A DNA stretch of 44,719 nucleotides from Phaeospirillum sp. (GCA_030824585.1 JAVBXM010000237.1:1-44719), one strand, 5' to 3'. Shown: positions 1 through 7,887, counted from the first letter of the stretch. Translations and numbers: made by a program. Notes: a model not told the origin generated them from the letters alone.

Positions 1-728
1 CGAGCATCAAGCGTGGGGGCAACACCTTGTTCCGCTTCTCGGCGCGGCGGATGATCCCGGCGCACGCCTTCGCGCTCAAGAAGTACTTGGACGGGATCGG
101 CCCGGTCTCCAGCACCTGCAACAACGAACACACGACGGCGGCGTTGGGCCAGGCCGAAATATTGGGCGTCGAGCACCCGCCACGCGACTGTGCGCGCGGG
201 TCCAACGACAACACCAGCGTCCGACCATTTGCCCCCTGGCGGGACAACCGGACCATCTTCTCCGGCCAGTCCACCCAGAAGGCATCCGAAGGCATTGTCG
301 CGGGTGGACAGGACTCCGGGGACATTTTCCCAAATAACCCAAGCTGGGTCGATGGCATCGGCGAATTCCACGAATTTGAGGGCAAGGTTGCCACGGGCAT
401 CGTCCAGCGACTTGCGCAGGCCCGCCACCGAGAACGCCTGGCAGGGCGTGCCACCCACCAGCACGTCGATCTTGCCCCGCCATGCGGTGCCGTCGATGGC
501 GGTCATGTCGCCCAGGTTGGGCACCGTCGGATAGTGGTGGGCCAGCACCGCGCTGGGAAACGGCTCGGTCTCGGCGAAGAAGGCGGGCCGCCAGCCCAAC
601 GGCTCCCAGGCGACCGTCGCCGCCTCGATCCCGGAGCAGACGCCGCCATAGACCAGCCCTTCGGCGGCCAAGGCGCACGACATCGCGCCGATGGCCGGGG
701 GGACCGGCTCGGGAAGAGCAAGCTGCAT
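1..728 (-). CDS. DNA (cytosine-5) methyltransferase, 3' part off the left edge
   Basis: This gene reads leftward and leaves the window, so only about the first 242 residues are seen. It would transfer a methyl group from S-adenosylmethionine to C5 of cytosine in a specific duplex site. Visible motifs are an N-terminal SAM-binding stretch (GGVCSGIEAA, about residues 28-37), the catalytic Pro-Cys-Gln loop (GGTPCQAFS, Cys near 96), and the ENV motif (WENVPGVLS, near 133). A further stretch, YFGLAQRRRRVF, matches the conserved QRR motif VIII. The ATG at 728 (MQLALPEP) precedes motif I by about 30 residues, which is normal. It is last in the phage-like minus-strand series, as orphan phage methyltransferases often are. 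No partner restriction gene is visible. The target site cannot be told from the sequence. Confidence 0.88.
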   Translation of the reverse strand, partial: MQLALPEPVPPAIGAMSCALAAEGLVYGGVCSGIEAATVAWEPLGWRPAFFAETEPFPSAVLAHHYPTVPNLGDMTAIDGTAWRGKIDVLVGGTPCQAFSVAGLRKSLDDARGNLALKFVEFADAIDPAWVIWENVPGVLSTRDNAFGCLLGGLAGEDGPVVPPGGKWSDAGVVVGPARTVAWRVLDAQYFGLAQRRRRVFVVAGAGDRADPVQVLLEREGVRRDHPPRREAEQGVAPTLDA

Positions 729-734
729 GGGGAT

Positions 735-908
735 GGTAACCGGGCTGTGGGTGGTAACCGCCGGGTGGTAACCGGCGAGGTGGTAACCTGGGACGTGGTA
801 ACCGGGCGGTTACCGGGGTTGGTTACCACCCCGCCAGAAACACGAAAGGCGCGCGGTCCTTGGACTTGCGCGCCTCATGGGGTGGTAACTGGTAACCGGG
901 TGGTAACC
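735..908. repeat. Array of GGTWACC heptamers upstream of the methyltransferase
   Basis: GGTAACC or its complement GGTTACC occurs at 735, 753, 767, 782, 797, 808, 821, 891 and 902, with a one-base variant (GGTAACT) at 884. The spacing is 11-18 bases inside the first group. The core is close to a perfect palindrome (GGTNACC). The array starts seven bases upstream of the methyltransferase ATG at 728 and so lies in its leader or promoter region. From about 909 to 1153 I see no convincing gene; a possible 77-residue frame there has no recognisable features. Confidence 0.75.
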
Positions 909-1153
909 CAGAAATTCAGGCTGTCGCTAGCGAAATCCGGCGCTGTTGCCCCCCGCATAGCGCAAGAGCCAGGGAGGACCCGCTTTGTTTCGCGTAGCCC
1001 ACCGTACTCTTTCGCTTGACTGCGATTGGCACTTGACTTGATGGCATCGCCGCCATCCATCCGCGCCTCTCGCAAGCATGACTGGATATTTACCCCAAAC
1101 CGCCCCACTTGGTCTCAGCGAAAAGTGTCCGCCTCGGCGTTTCTTTCCGACGA

Positions 1154-1558
1154 TCAGGAATCAGGGACCAGGACGGCCTGAATATCGCTCTGGGAGAAGT
1201 CGTTGCCCTTGAACAGCAGCGGCAGCCCACGCCCGGCGGCAAGGGCGTAGGCGGCACAGTCGCCGAAGTTGAGGGCGGCGGGGTGACGCCCCTTGCCGAA
1301 CCGCAGGAAGGCGTCGCGGGCAAGCTCGGACTGGCGACGATCAAACGGCACCACCTCGATGCCGACCCGCTCGATCAGGGCGTCGAGATCATCGGCAGCC
1401 TCGGCTCCCGACCGACCGGTCAGCACCATGGCGGCTTCCAGATGGCTGACCGCCGACAGGATGCAGCCATCGGCATCGGCGATGGCCCGCGCCATCCGTG
1501 GTGCGTCGTCCTCACCCTGCAGCAGCGCCACCACGGCGGAGGTGTCGAGGACGATCAC
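1154..1558 (-). CDS. PIN-domain ribonuclease toxin (VapC family)
   Basis: A 134-residue PIN-domain protein, the usual size for VapC toxins, which are Mg-dependent ribonucleases that cut tRNA or rRNA when not held by their antitoxin. The expected acidic residues are visible: Asp5 in the opening MIVLDTS, a Glu in SHLEAAMV, the Asp of NFGDCAAYALA, and Asp in the C-terminal GNDFSQSD. The start is a GTG at 1558 overlapping the stop codon of the antitoxin gene, so the two are translationally coupled. The order antitoxin then toxin on one transcript is the norm for type II systems. It sits in the phage-like module and may stabilise it. Confidence 0.9.
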   Translation of the reverse strand: MIVLDTSAVVALLQGEDDAPRMARAIADADGCILSAVSHLEAAMVLTGRSGAEAADDLDALIERVGIEVVPFDRRQSELARDAFLRFGKGRHPAALNFGDCAAYALAAGRGLPLLFKGNDFSQSDIQAVLVPDS

Positions 1559-1905
1559 GACGGCAGGCCGTCATCGCCGTAGAGATCGGCCTCGGAAAAG
1601 CCGGGATTGATCACCGGGCGGGCCGCGCCATGACGGGCAATCGCCATGATGTCGGCGAACAGTTCATCCGCCCTGGCGCGATCCCGTGCCGGGCGGCGGC
1701 GAACGCCGTCGTCGATGAATTCCGCCCCCGCCTCCTCCAGCGCCCGCTGAACCTCCTTCACCGTGCCGGGAGAGACCCGCTGAACGCCATTGAACGCCTC
1801 CAGCCGGCGAATAGTGGCGGCGGAGATGTGGGCGCGACGCGCCAGATCATCCTGCTCGATGCGGAGAAGCGCCCTGGCGGCGCGAACCTGTTCGGACGTA
1901 ATCAT
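1555..1905 (-). CDS. Antitoxin: XRE-type HTH fused to a VapB-like tail
   Basis: A 116-residue protein from ATG 1905. Residues about 1-60 form a lambda-repressor-like helix-turn-helix (VRAARALLRIEQDDLARRA, then SAATIRRLE). The C-terminus ends FSEADLYGDDGLPS, a tail typical of VapB-type antitoxins that wraps around PIN toxins. The central part is charged and probably helical. It should repress its own promoter and neutralise the PIN toxin encoded by the overlapping next gene. The combination of an XRE DNA-binding domain with a PIN-binding tail is less usual than AbrB or ribbon-helix-helix. A longer frame upstream has no ribosome-binding support; the promoter at 1912-1940 argues for 1905 as the start. 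Confidence 0.82.
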   Translation of the reverse strand: MITSEQVRAARALLRIEQDDLARRAHISAATIRRLEAFNGVQRVSPGTVKEVQRALEEAGAEFIDDGVRRRPARDRARADELFADIMAIARHGAARPVINPGFSEADLYGDDGLPS

Positions 1906-1911
1906 GAGCGA

Positions 1912-1940
1912 TATATAGCACCTTGCGCTGTTTGGTGCAA
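1912..1940 (-). promoter_or_regulatory. Promoter of the toxin-antitoxin pair, probably leaderless
   Basis: On the minus strand TTGCAC (1940-1935) and TATATA (1917-1912) are separated by exactly 17 bases. The -10 box ends six bases before the A of the ATG at 1905, so transcription should start at or next to the start codon. A GCACC...GGTGC inverted repeat with an 11-base spacer lies between the two boxes and could be the autoregulatory operator. Confidence 0.65.
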
Positions 1941-1979
1941 TTGAGCAGGAGCGGTGGTGAACCGCCCCTGCTCCAACCG

Positions 1980-2423
1980 TCACCGCGATACCGCCTGCAT
2001 CCGATCGATCAGGAACTGGCGTGATCGTTTGACGGGCACCGTGCGGCCCTGCAGCCGCCAGGCGATGACGCAAAGGCCGTACAGCCAGTGCTGATGGACG
2101 GCGGAACGCTGCATGCCCACCGACCAGCAGATGACCTTCCAGCGGTCGCCATTGGCCCGCAACCAGACGATCTTGGCATCGGTGGGATCAAGCCAGGTCA
2201 GCCACGGCAATGCCTCGTCCATGCGGGTGATGGCGGCTGCCGATGGTGGCGGGCGGCGCAGCTTCACCTCGGCGACGCCGTAGGATTCCCAGTATTCCCG
2301 CACATAGGGCGGCCAGGTGCTGGCGTGGCCCTGCACCCTGGATTCGGGAAGGCGGCGCAGGATGTCAGCGGCTTCGGCGAGACGCTCTTCAACCTCGGTC
2401 GGTGTCAGCTTGGCTTCAGCCAT
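1980..2423 (-). CDS. Phage-type protein resembling the DUF6362 family
   Basis: A 147-residue protein starting at ATG 2423, chosen because AAGGAGG lies seven bases upstream. It begins with an acidic helical stretch (LTPTEVEERLAEAADILRRL), has a Trp-rich middle (WPPYVREYWESYG) and ends with a putative helix-turn-helix-like segment (GMQRSAVHQHWLYGLCVIAWRL) followed by RSRQFLIDRM. The pattern recalls DUF6362 proteins found in alphaproteobacterial prophages; that family is assigned from memory and its function is unknown. It overlaps the upstream small gene by eight bases, so both belong to one operon. DNA binding is possible but not shown. Confidence 0.6.
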   Translation of the reverse strand: MAEAKLTPTEVEERLAEAADILRRLPESRVQGHASTWPPYVREYWESYGVAEVKLRRPPPSAAAITRMDEALPWLTWLDPTDAKIVWLRANGDRWKVICWSVGMQRSAVHQHWLYGLCVIAWRLQGRTVPVKRSRQFLIDRMQAVSR

Positions 2424-2613
2424 GATCCGCCTCCTTGGCCGGACGCGGGCCATAGAGCTTTTGTCCAAGCTGGCGGATCAGTTCGCGCTCGGGCCAGGTG
2501 AGGCGCTGGTCATCCTCGGCGATGACCAGGACACCGCATTCTCGCCAGCCGTCACGCTTGACCCGCTCGGCATTGCGGCGCTCGCCGCCGAAGCCCTTGG
2601 GGAAATACGTCAT
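2416..2613 (-). CDS. Small hypothetical protein, 65 residues
   Basis: Starts at ATG 2613 (MTYFPKGFGGERRN) with GGGAGG seven bases upstream. A longer in-frame version without a ribosome-binding site was rejected. The protein is basic at its N-terminus and acidic in the middle (VIAEDDQRLTWPERELIRQL). I recognise no domain. It overlaps the next gene (2423) by eight bases and its start overlaps the stop of a 30-codon frame (2702-2610), so it is coupled at both ends. Function unknown; context suggests a phage or plasmid accessory gene. Confidence 0.6.
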   Translation of the reverse strand: MTYFPKGFGGERRNAERVKRDGWRECGVLVIAEDDQRLTWPERELIRQLGQKLYGPRPAKEADHG

Positions 2614-2702
2614 CGCCCACCTCCCTGGGAATCGACCGCCCAGGCCGGTAGCGCCGGAATGCTTGCAATGTCGCCCTGAACGGGCAGAGTCGGGACTGCC
2701 AT
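2610..2702 (-). CDS. Possible 30-residue peptide gene
   Basis: ATG 2702 to TGA 2610 encodes MAVPTLPVQGDIASIPALPA and ten further residues. AAGGAG sits six bases upstream, and the stop overlaps the next start as ATGA. Those two signs make translation likely, perhaps as a leader that couples expression of the 65-residue gene. It is rich in Pro and Ala and no family is recognised. It could also be a chance frame. Confidence 0.4.
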   Translation of the reverse strand: MAVPTLPVQGDIASIPALPAWAVDSQGGGR

Positions 2703-2781
2703 GAGGATCTCCTTCCATGGGATTGTCGTGGTGTGGGCGGCGGCGGGGTGTTCTTGGTGGGACGACCCGCCGCCGTTCGGC

Positions 2782-3333
2782 TCAGAATGGGATCGGGTCG
2801 CCCTCCTTCCAGTCGATGGTGGCCGGACCGGTGCGGGTGATCTCGGCGCCGGGAAAGGCCTGCTTGACGCCCAGCACGGTGTCGCCCAGCGCGGCGATCA
2901 GCCGGGCGATCTCGGCCAGGGTGAACACTCTGCCGTGACGGCAGACGGCACTGGCCTCGGCCTCGGTGCGGACGATGGCGACGATCTCGCCGGTCTCGGG
3001 CAGGACGCATTCCCACACCTGGGGCGACAGCGGCTGGCCGCCGGTTTCGGTCGCCGCCTTGTCCAGAGCCGTCCAGGCCTTGCGCATGCCCTCGGCCTGG
3101 ACCCGGACATAGGTCTCCCGCCCGCTGGCGATGGCGGCTTCGAGCTTGCCGCGCTGGGCATCGAACTTGGCCCGCAACAGATCGGACACCAGCAGCCGCA
3201 GTCGGCCGATGCCCCATTTGCGCTCCATGTCGACCGCGATCAGGTCCAGGCCCTCGACCATGGATTGGATGACGGCATTGGACGGCGCCCACGGGTCGGA
3301 GGCGAGGTCGGACGGGCGTGCCGAATGGGTCAT
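2782..3333 (-). CDS. Hypothetical phage/plasmid protein, 183 residues
   Basis: The protein has a helical N-terminal two-thirds (residues about 20-110, including DLIAVDMERKWGIGRLRLLV and SDLLRAKFDAQRGKLEAAIA) and a more mixed C-terminal third with a Tyr/Glu-rich strand pattern and CRHGRVFTLAEIARL. It lies between the primase-helicase gene and the small genes above on the same strand. I do not recognise the family. The N-terminus resembles proteins encoded next to phage replication genes, but this is only an impression. The ATG at 3333 is the only good start. Confidence 0.65.
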   Translation of the reverse strand: MTHSARPSDLASDPWAPSNAVIQSMVEGLDLIAVDMERKWGIGRLRLLVSDLLRAKFDAQRGKLEAAIASGRETYVRVQAEGMRKAWTALDKAATETGGQPLSPQVWECVLPETGEIVAIVRTEAEASAVCRHGRVFTLAEIARLIAALGDTVLGVKQAFPGAEITRTGPATIDWKEGDPIPF

Positions 3334-3424
3334 GACGGTCTCCCGCTAGTCTGAGGCGTGGACGGCGCGGATGGGCGCGAGATCCTCGCGCGCGCATCCG
3401 CGCGGAGGGGGGTATGGGGGGAGG

Positions 3425-3705
3425 AACTTCCGCCGCAAACCTCCGCAAGCAAAATCAATGGGTTAGCAGTCAACCTCCGCGACTTCCGCATCGGACTTCC
3501 GCAAACGGGATAAGCCTTGCGTTTCCAATGGGTTATCGGCTTCGGCAGGGTCGATTTGCGGAGGTTGCGGAAGTTGACCTCCGCAGACTTCCGCAAACTT
3601 CCGCAATCGGTGCGGAGGTTGCGGAGGAGGAACTTCCGCAAGACTTCCGCAACTTCCGCAAATTCTGTGGTTTCAATCTGTTGCGTCATTGGGGACCTCC
3701 GCAGC
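3425..3705. repeat. Dense array of TGCGGARGT octamer-like repeats
   Basis: Between the primase-helicase gene and the 3333 gene, and running into the end of the primase-helicase frame (3673), the motif ACTTCCGCA or ACCTCCGCA recurs about 15 times in both orientations. Runs of direct copies lie at 3545-3620 and 3635-3665. Some copies abut with no spacer. The rest of the 3334-3672 stretch holds no convincing gene; the minus-strand frame through it encodes only a low-complexity Leu-Arg-Lys repeat. Its position beside a replication gene suggests iterons or a protein-binding array. Confidence 0.75.
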
Positions 3706-5835
3706 ACCGGATACCGGCCGCAAGCCCTTGCGCTTGGAATTGCGGTCGACCACATCGACCTTGAGCCGGCGCAGATCGCACAGCCGGAGATAGGCGGCGC
3801 GGACCAGTTCGGTCGGCAGACCGAGCCGGGGCGGCAGCGCCTTGAGCAGATGGCGGTCGCGGGCCTGGGGGGCATCGCTGTAGGGATCGCCGGCATCCCA
3901 GGCCCGCCCGATTTCGGCCAGTACGGCGTCGAGGACGTCGGGCGGCACCTGGGCGGTCGTCGTGGCGGCGATATCGGCCAGATCCTCCGGCACCAGCACG
4001 CCGACCTCGTCGCCATTGGCGATGGTGACGCCTTCGCGCCGGAACCAGCGGGCATCGGCTGAGATCAGGCCGAGATTGGCCTTGGCGTCGTCGAGGCGGA
4101 TGTAGCGATGGCGGTTTTCGGCCGAGACGTTGAGTTTCTCGGCATCGGATGGGCTCATGGAGAACAGGGTCTGCACCACGCGGGCGATGCCCGGCAGGGC
4201 GCTGGCACCACGCGCCGTGTTCATGTTGCCGGCATGACCATCGCTGGAGCCTTGCGGCGGCTTGGCGGTGTGGTGGACCAGCAGCACGGAGCAGTCGCCC
4301 TTCTGGGCGATCTCGCGGAACATGGCCGCCACCGTTTTCATCTGGTCGTTGCTGTTCTCGTCGGCGGCATGGGTCTCGACGAAGGGATCGACCACCAGCA
4401 CGCCGATGCCATGGCGGCGCACATGCTCGATGCAGGCATCGACGTCGGGGCGGCGCAGCACATTGCCGGCGCTGTCACGCGTCGCCACCAGCAAGGGGCG
4501 ATCGGCACCGCTGTTCAGCGCCACCCGCCCCCGGATCTCGGCAAAGGGGATGCGCCAGAATTCCAGCACGGCGGCGAGGCGGCGTTTCAGTTCGTCGAGA
4601 TCATCCTCGTTGTTGTAGAGCCATACCCTGGCGGACTCATGGACGGCGAGATTGGTGATCTCGCGGCCGGTGGCAACCGCCACCGCCTGCTCGATGCTCA
4701 GCGTCGATTTGCCGACGCCAGGCGGCGCCACCATCACCGTCACCGCCCGGCGCAGCAGCATGCGGCCCAGCACCCAGCGGCGGCGAGGGATCAGGCCGGG
4801 CGCGAAGGCGTCGAGAAAGCCCGGCTCCAGCGGCGGCCCCGAGCTGAAATCCTCCTCGAGAGCATGATCGGGATCGGGGATGGCCCATTTGGCGCGGCCC
4901 CCGGCGATCATGGCCGCCACCTCGACGTGGGTCTGAGCGGCGGTCCAGCCCGGCAGGGTCAGGGATTCGGCGGCGGCGATGATTTCGGCATCGGACCAGC
5001 CCCGCGCGATCCAGTGGCCGGCGAGACGGACCATGTTGTCGTGCCAGTGATCGCCGGCCCGCACTGCCGCCATCACCCCGGCGACGCCAACGCCCTGGGC
5101 GGCATTGCCGATGGCGAGGCCGGATTGGGAGGTATCGGATGTTGGGGCGGGTTCAACCGCTTCCTCCGGCGGAAACACCTTCGCCAATTGACCGGGCAGA
5201 TACAGCACCGGCCTGCCGTCGGCGAAGGTGTGCAGCTCGGTGCGCTCCAGCACCCGGCCTGGTTTGGACGGCCACGCCACCGATCCGGCCAGACGCATGA
5301 CGCGGGACGGATTGACCACCTTGATGTCACCGCCGAAGGCCAGGGCCAGCGCCCGGTTCTGACGGCGACAGAGGGCCGTGTCACGCTCGGGCGATTCGTG
5401 CCGCCACCACAATTGCACCCGCAAATGGGGATGGCGGCCGGTGACCACGGCGGCGGTGGGCGGGCAATGCCGATACCGCGATTTGGCGGCATCGGCGGCG
5501 CCGGCATCGTCGAGATCCACATAGAAGGCGGGCAGCGCCAGGACATCGTTATCATCGGCGCGCCCGAACGGTGGCGTCCCGGATTTACGCAAGGCGGCGC
5601 CCACATAGATGTTCTGGCCGGGAATACGGTTGGTGGCGGCGGCGAATTCGGCCGCCTCGTCCAAATCATCGGTGCCGACCAGCCGGGCGTGCTGCAACCG
5701 GCCGCCGGCGCCGTCGGTCCAGGCGATTTCCACCAGCCCGTCCTGGCAGCCATCCAGATCGCCGCCGAACAGATGCTCCAGATGGCGGAGCATGATCGCG
5801 GCATCCGGTTCAAGCAAAGGGGTGACGTTGGTCAT
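3673..5835 (-). CDS. RepA-like primase-helicase (AAA ATPase)
   Basis: A 720-residue replication protein. The N-terminal part (about 1-220) resembles RepB/primase-type domains of phages and plasmids, with an acidic active-site candidate in FYVDLDDAG (about 104-112) and a basic/aromatic segment VVTGRHPHLRVQLWW (130-144). The second half is a RecA-fold hexameric helicase: Walker A VAPPGVGKSTLS (369-380), a Walker B-like VLVVDPFVETH, and VLLVHHTAKPP, which carries the sensor His. It should load on or unwind the replication origin of the element and may prime synthesis. The C-terminus is acidic-basic and overlaps the TGCGGARGT array. Upstream on the same strand are the ssDNA-binding candidate and the nuclease. 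Whether the element is a prophage or an integrated plasmid is not settled. Confidence 0.85.
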   Translation of the reverse strand: MTNVTPLLEPDAAIMLRHLEHLFGGDLDGCQDGLVEIAWTDGAGGRLQHARLVGTDDLDEAAEFAAATNRIPGQNIYVGAALRKSGTPPFGRADDNDVLALPAFYVDLDDAGAADAAKSRYRHCPPTAAVVTGRHPHLRVQLWWRHESPERDTALCRRQNRALALAFGGDIKVVNPSRVMRLAGSVAWPSKPGRVLERTELHTFADGRPVLYLPGQLAKVFPPEEAVEPAPTSDTSQSGLAIGNAAQGVGVAGVMAAVRAGDHWHDNMVRLAGHWIARGWSDAEIIAAAESLTLPGWTAAQTHVEVAAMIAGGRAKWAIPDPDHALEEDFSSGPPLEPGFLDAFAPGLIPRRRWVLGRMLLRRAVTVMVAPPGVGKSTLSIEQAVAVATGREITNLAVHESARVWLYNNEDDLDELKRRLAAVLEFWRIPFAEIRGRVALNSGADRPLLVATRDSAGNVLRRPDVDACIEHVRRHGIGVLVVDPFVETHAADENSNDQMKTVAAMFREIAQKGDCSVLLVHHTAKPPQGSSDGHAGNMNTARGASALPGIARVVQTLFSMSPSDAEKLNVSAENRHRYIRLDDAKANLGLISADARWFRREGVTIANGDEVGVLVPEDLADIAATTTAQVPPDVLDAVLAEIGRAWDAGDPYSDAPQARDRHLLKALPPRLGLPTELVRAAYLRLCDLRRLKVDVVDRNSKRKGLRPVSGAAEVPNDATD

Positions 5836-5917
5836 GATCGACGGCTGGTCCAGGGACGGTGCTGTGGGCGCTCTCCAAGGGCCCCGCCGGAACGACGGGG
5901 CCAGAGGACAGCGTCCG

Positions 5918-6550
5918 TCAGAACTCGGACGACATCAGGGGATCGGCTTGGGGCTGGCTCTGGCTGGGAGGCGCCACCGGCTTCTGTCCGCTGGGCTGGG
6001 CCGCAGTCCGCGTGCCGGGAGCCTGGACGTTGGATTCTACCGCCACCACCTCGACCAGATCGGCGGGGCGCTCCACCCATTTGGTGATCCGGAACACCGG
6101 GCGGTAATTGGTGCCGTAGCGATCCTTCATGGGCTGCACCGAGTCCAGCACCACCACCGGCACCTGGCCGCGATGCTCGTCCCGGCCCGCTTCCCAATCG
6201 GCATAGAGGGCGTTGACGGCATTGCACAGATGCAGGCTGTTGCCCGACATCTCGCGCACGCCGCCCAGGGCGTTGCGGCTATAGACCTGCAGCACGAAGC
6301 CACGTTTGAAGCCCTCGCCCTCGGGACGGGGGGCACTGTCGCCATTGGGATGGTCGAGCAGCCGCTCGGGAGCCTGACCCTCACGGAAACGCAGCCAGCC
6401 GGTGACGATGCGCTCCAGATCGAAGATGGCGGTCAAATTGGCGATCTCGATCTGGTCGCCTTCGGCGTCATTGATGGCCAGCCGGCCCGACTTGGCGTTG
6501 AACTTAAGGTAATTGGCGGCCTCGCCGCTCGATCCGATGTTAAGGGGCAT
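5918..6550 (-). CDS. Phage protein, possible ssDNA-binding protein
   Basis: A 210-residue protein starting at ATG 6550 (MPLNIGSSGEAANYLKFNAK) with AAGGA upstream. It has a beta-rich core of about 160 residues (for example GRLAINDAEGDQIEIANL and PVVVLDSVQPMKDRYGTNYR) and a disordered tail rich in Pro, Gln and Ser ending DPLMSSEF. A compact core with a disordered tail ending in an acidic/hydrophobic tip is the layout of ssDNA-binding proteins, and the gene lies directly upstream of the primase-helicase. I do not recognise the exact family, so the role is inferred from layout and neighbours only. Confidence 0.55.
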   Translation of the reverse strand: MPLNIGSSGEAANYLKFNAKSGRLAINDAEGDQIEIANLTAIFDLERIVTGWLRFREGQAPERLLDHPNGDSAPRPEGEGFKRGFVLQVYSRNALGGVREMSGNSLHLCNAVNALYADWEAGRDEHRGQVPVVVLDSVQPMKDRYGTNYRPVFRITKWVERPADLVEVVAVESNVQAPGTRTAAQPSGQKPVAPPSQSQPQADPLMSSEF

Positions 6551-6578
6551 GATGCATTTCCTTTGCGATTGGCAGTGA

Positions 6579-7331
6579 TCAGATGCCGTAGAGGTCGCGC
6601 CCGGCGGCACGGGTTTCCGCCGACCAGCGGAATTGCGAGTAATCGGGTACCAGCAGGCCGGCTATCTCGGCGGCATCGGCGCTAAGCGCCAGCAATCGCG
6701 ACATGGCGAGCGCGATGCGCCGGGCCTGGGCCAAGGCCTCGTGCGGCTCCTCCAGCCGGTACACCGTGCCCTTGGCCTTGGTGGCGTAGCAGAACCGCTG
6801 CTCGCGGTTGCCCGAGGCCGAGAAGTAGATGGCACCCTGGACCCGGTGCTCTTGGCTCATTTGCGACGGCAGGCGGGCAGAGGTCTTGAGATCCACATCG
6901 AGGCCGTGGGCGTCGAAGCTGAAATCCTTGAAGCCGATCACCGGCACCGCCACGTCGTCGAGACGCACCTCGATGCGCTGCTGGGTGGCCGAGGGCACGC
7001 CGTAAGGCCGAAGCGCCTCCAGGGCATGGCCGACCATGCCGGGGATTTCGGCGCCCTTCTCGTCGCGCCTGGCATCACCCGACAGCAGGGTCAGCTCGCG
7101 GTAACGCTTCTGGGCGATGGCGGTGCAATCCTCCACCGCCATCGCCGGATCGAGCAGGCCGGCGGCAACGCCCGCCTCCACCGAGGTGCCGCAATGGGCG
7201 GCGACACCGACACTGCCGCGCACCTTCAGCAGGTATTCCACCACCCACAGGGCCGGGCTGGCGCGGTACAGGTTGAGCTGGCTGGCCGACAGATGGGCGA
7301 GGCCGTGGCGCTCGAACGGATTGGCGGTCAT
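6579..7331 (-). CDS. PD-(D/E)XK-type nuclease, Cas4/RecB-like
   Basis: A 250-residue protein. It opens with LSASQLNLYRASPALWVVEY, the typical N-terminal helix of RecB/Cas4-like nucleases (SxSxLxxYxxCP form). The catalytic core is visible as GFKDFSFDAHGLDVDLKTSA, with the Asp of the first strand, then Asp-Leu-Lys as the D/E-x-K element, followed by QGAIYFSASG, the QxxxY helix. It probably processes DNA ends during phage replication or recombination. The Cys cluster of iron-sulfur members is not evident. Start ATG 7331 overlaps the stop of the upstream gene as ATGA. Confidence 0.75.
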   Translation of the reverse strand: MTANPFERHGLAHLSASQLNLYRASPALWVVEYLLKVRGSVGVAAHCGTSVEAGVAAGLLDPAMAVEDCTAIAQKRYRELTLLSGDARRDEKGAEIPGMVGHALEALRPYGVPSATQQRIEVRLDDVAVPVIGFKDFSFDAHGLDVDLKTSARLPSQMSQEHRVQGAIYFSASGNREQRFCYATKAKGTVYRLEEPHEALAQARRIALAMSRLLALSADAAEIAGLLVPDYSQFRWSAETRAAGRDLYGI

Positions 7332-7627
7332 GCCCGGCCTCCCGTCGTCCGCGGCCCATGGGCCTTGATGGCGAGATAGGCCACCCGGTCTTCGGCGACC
7401 CGGCGCTGGGCCAACACCACCCGCCCCTGCCCAGCCAGATCCATGGCGCAGACCGCGACGCGATTGATCTCGGCCCGCACCGGCTCCGGCAGGTGCGAGA
7501 TCCGGAATGCGCGGTCGCAACCGAGATGGCCCTCGTGATAGGCGATCCGCTCGCCGGGGGCGGCGCGGTCGAGCCAAGCGAGGAAAGCGCCCTCCCCCAA
7601 CACCGGCATGGCGGTGGCGGCGATCAT
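7328..7627 (-). CDS. Hypothetical phage protein, 99 residues
   Basis: A small protein with LGEGAFLAWLDRAAPGERIAYHEGHL near the start and a Gln/Arg-rich helical middle, then VAYLAIKAHGPRTT. Proteins with this GE-x-IxYHxGxL pattern occur in alphaproteobacterial prophages; no function is known to me. It overlaps the HTH gene upstream (7624-7627) and the nuclease gene downstream (7328-7331) by four bases each, so translation of the three is coupled. Confidence 0.65.
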   Translation of the reverse strand: MIAATAMPVLGEGAFLAWLDRAAPGERIAYHEGHLGCDRAFRISHLPEPVRAEINRVAVCAMDLAGQGRVVLAQRRVAEDRVAYLAIKAHGPRTTGGRA

Positions 7628-7887
7628 TTGGCGCCTCCCGCCGCCGGGGCGGTGGCCGAGGTGCTTTCCCGCACCTGCTCCGCCTCATAGGCGTCGATGT
7701 CCTCCTGGCGATAGCGCACCCGGCCTCGAATCTTGAGATAACGTGGGCCTATTCCCAGCCAGCGCCACCGCTCCAGCGTGCGTGGGCTGATCGCCCACCG
7801 CGTGGCGATGTCTTCCTGGGTCAAATACGGCAACGGCCGGATATCACCGGTCACCACCTTGGGCTGGTCAGATTTGATCTGTGACAT
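7624..7887 (-). CDS. AlpA/excisionase-like helix-turn-helix protein
   Basis: An 87-residue protein whose central part reads LTQEDIATRWAISPRTLERW and then GPRYLKIRGRVRYRQEDIDA, the winged helix-turn-helix of the MerR/excisionase (HTH_17) group. Such proteins bind near att sites as excisionases, or activate phage early genes. It is the first gene of the minus-strand replication module, and the GTGACAT array (8004-8130) lies just upstream, so that array may be the operator of this operon. No integrase gene lies in the window. Confidence 0.82.
   Translation of the reverse strand: MSQIKSDQPKVVTGDIRPLPYLTQEDIATRWAISPRTLERWRWLGIGPRYLKIRGRVRYRQEDIDAYEAEQVRESTSATAPAAGGAK

Noticed and set aside
735-908. 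CRISPR array
   Set aside because: Repeats are only seven bases with spacing of 11-18 bases and no cas genes are present; the same holds for the arrays at 3425 and 8004.
875-1108. Possible 77-residue minus-strand gene between the toxin and the methyltransferase
   Set aside because: No ribosome-binding site, no recognisable domain, and its end runs through the GGTWACC array.
4108-6087. A 659-codon open frame on the plus strand
   Set aside because: It is antisense to the primase-helicase, shows low-complexity His/Gly/Gln-rich translation and no domain; it is a high-GC shadow frame.
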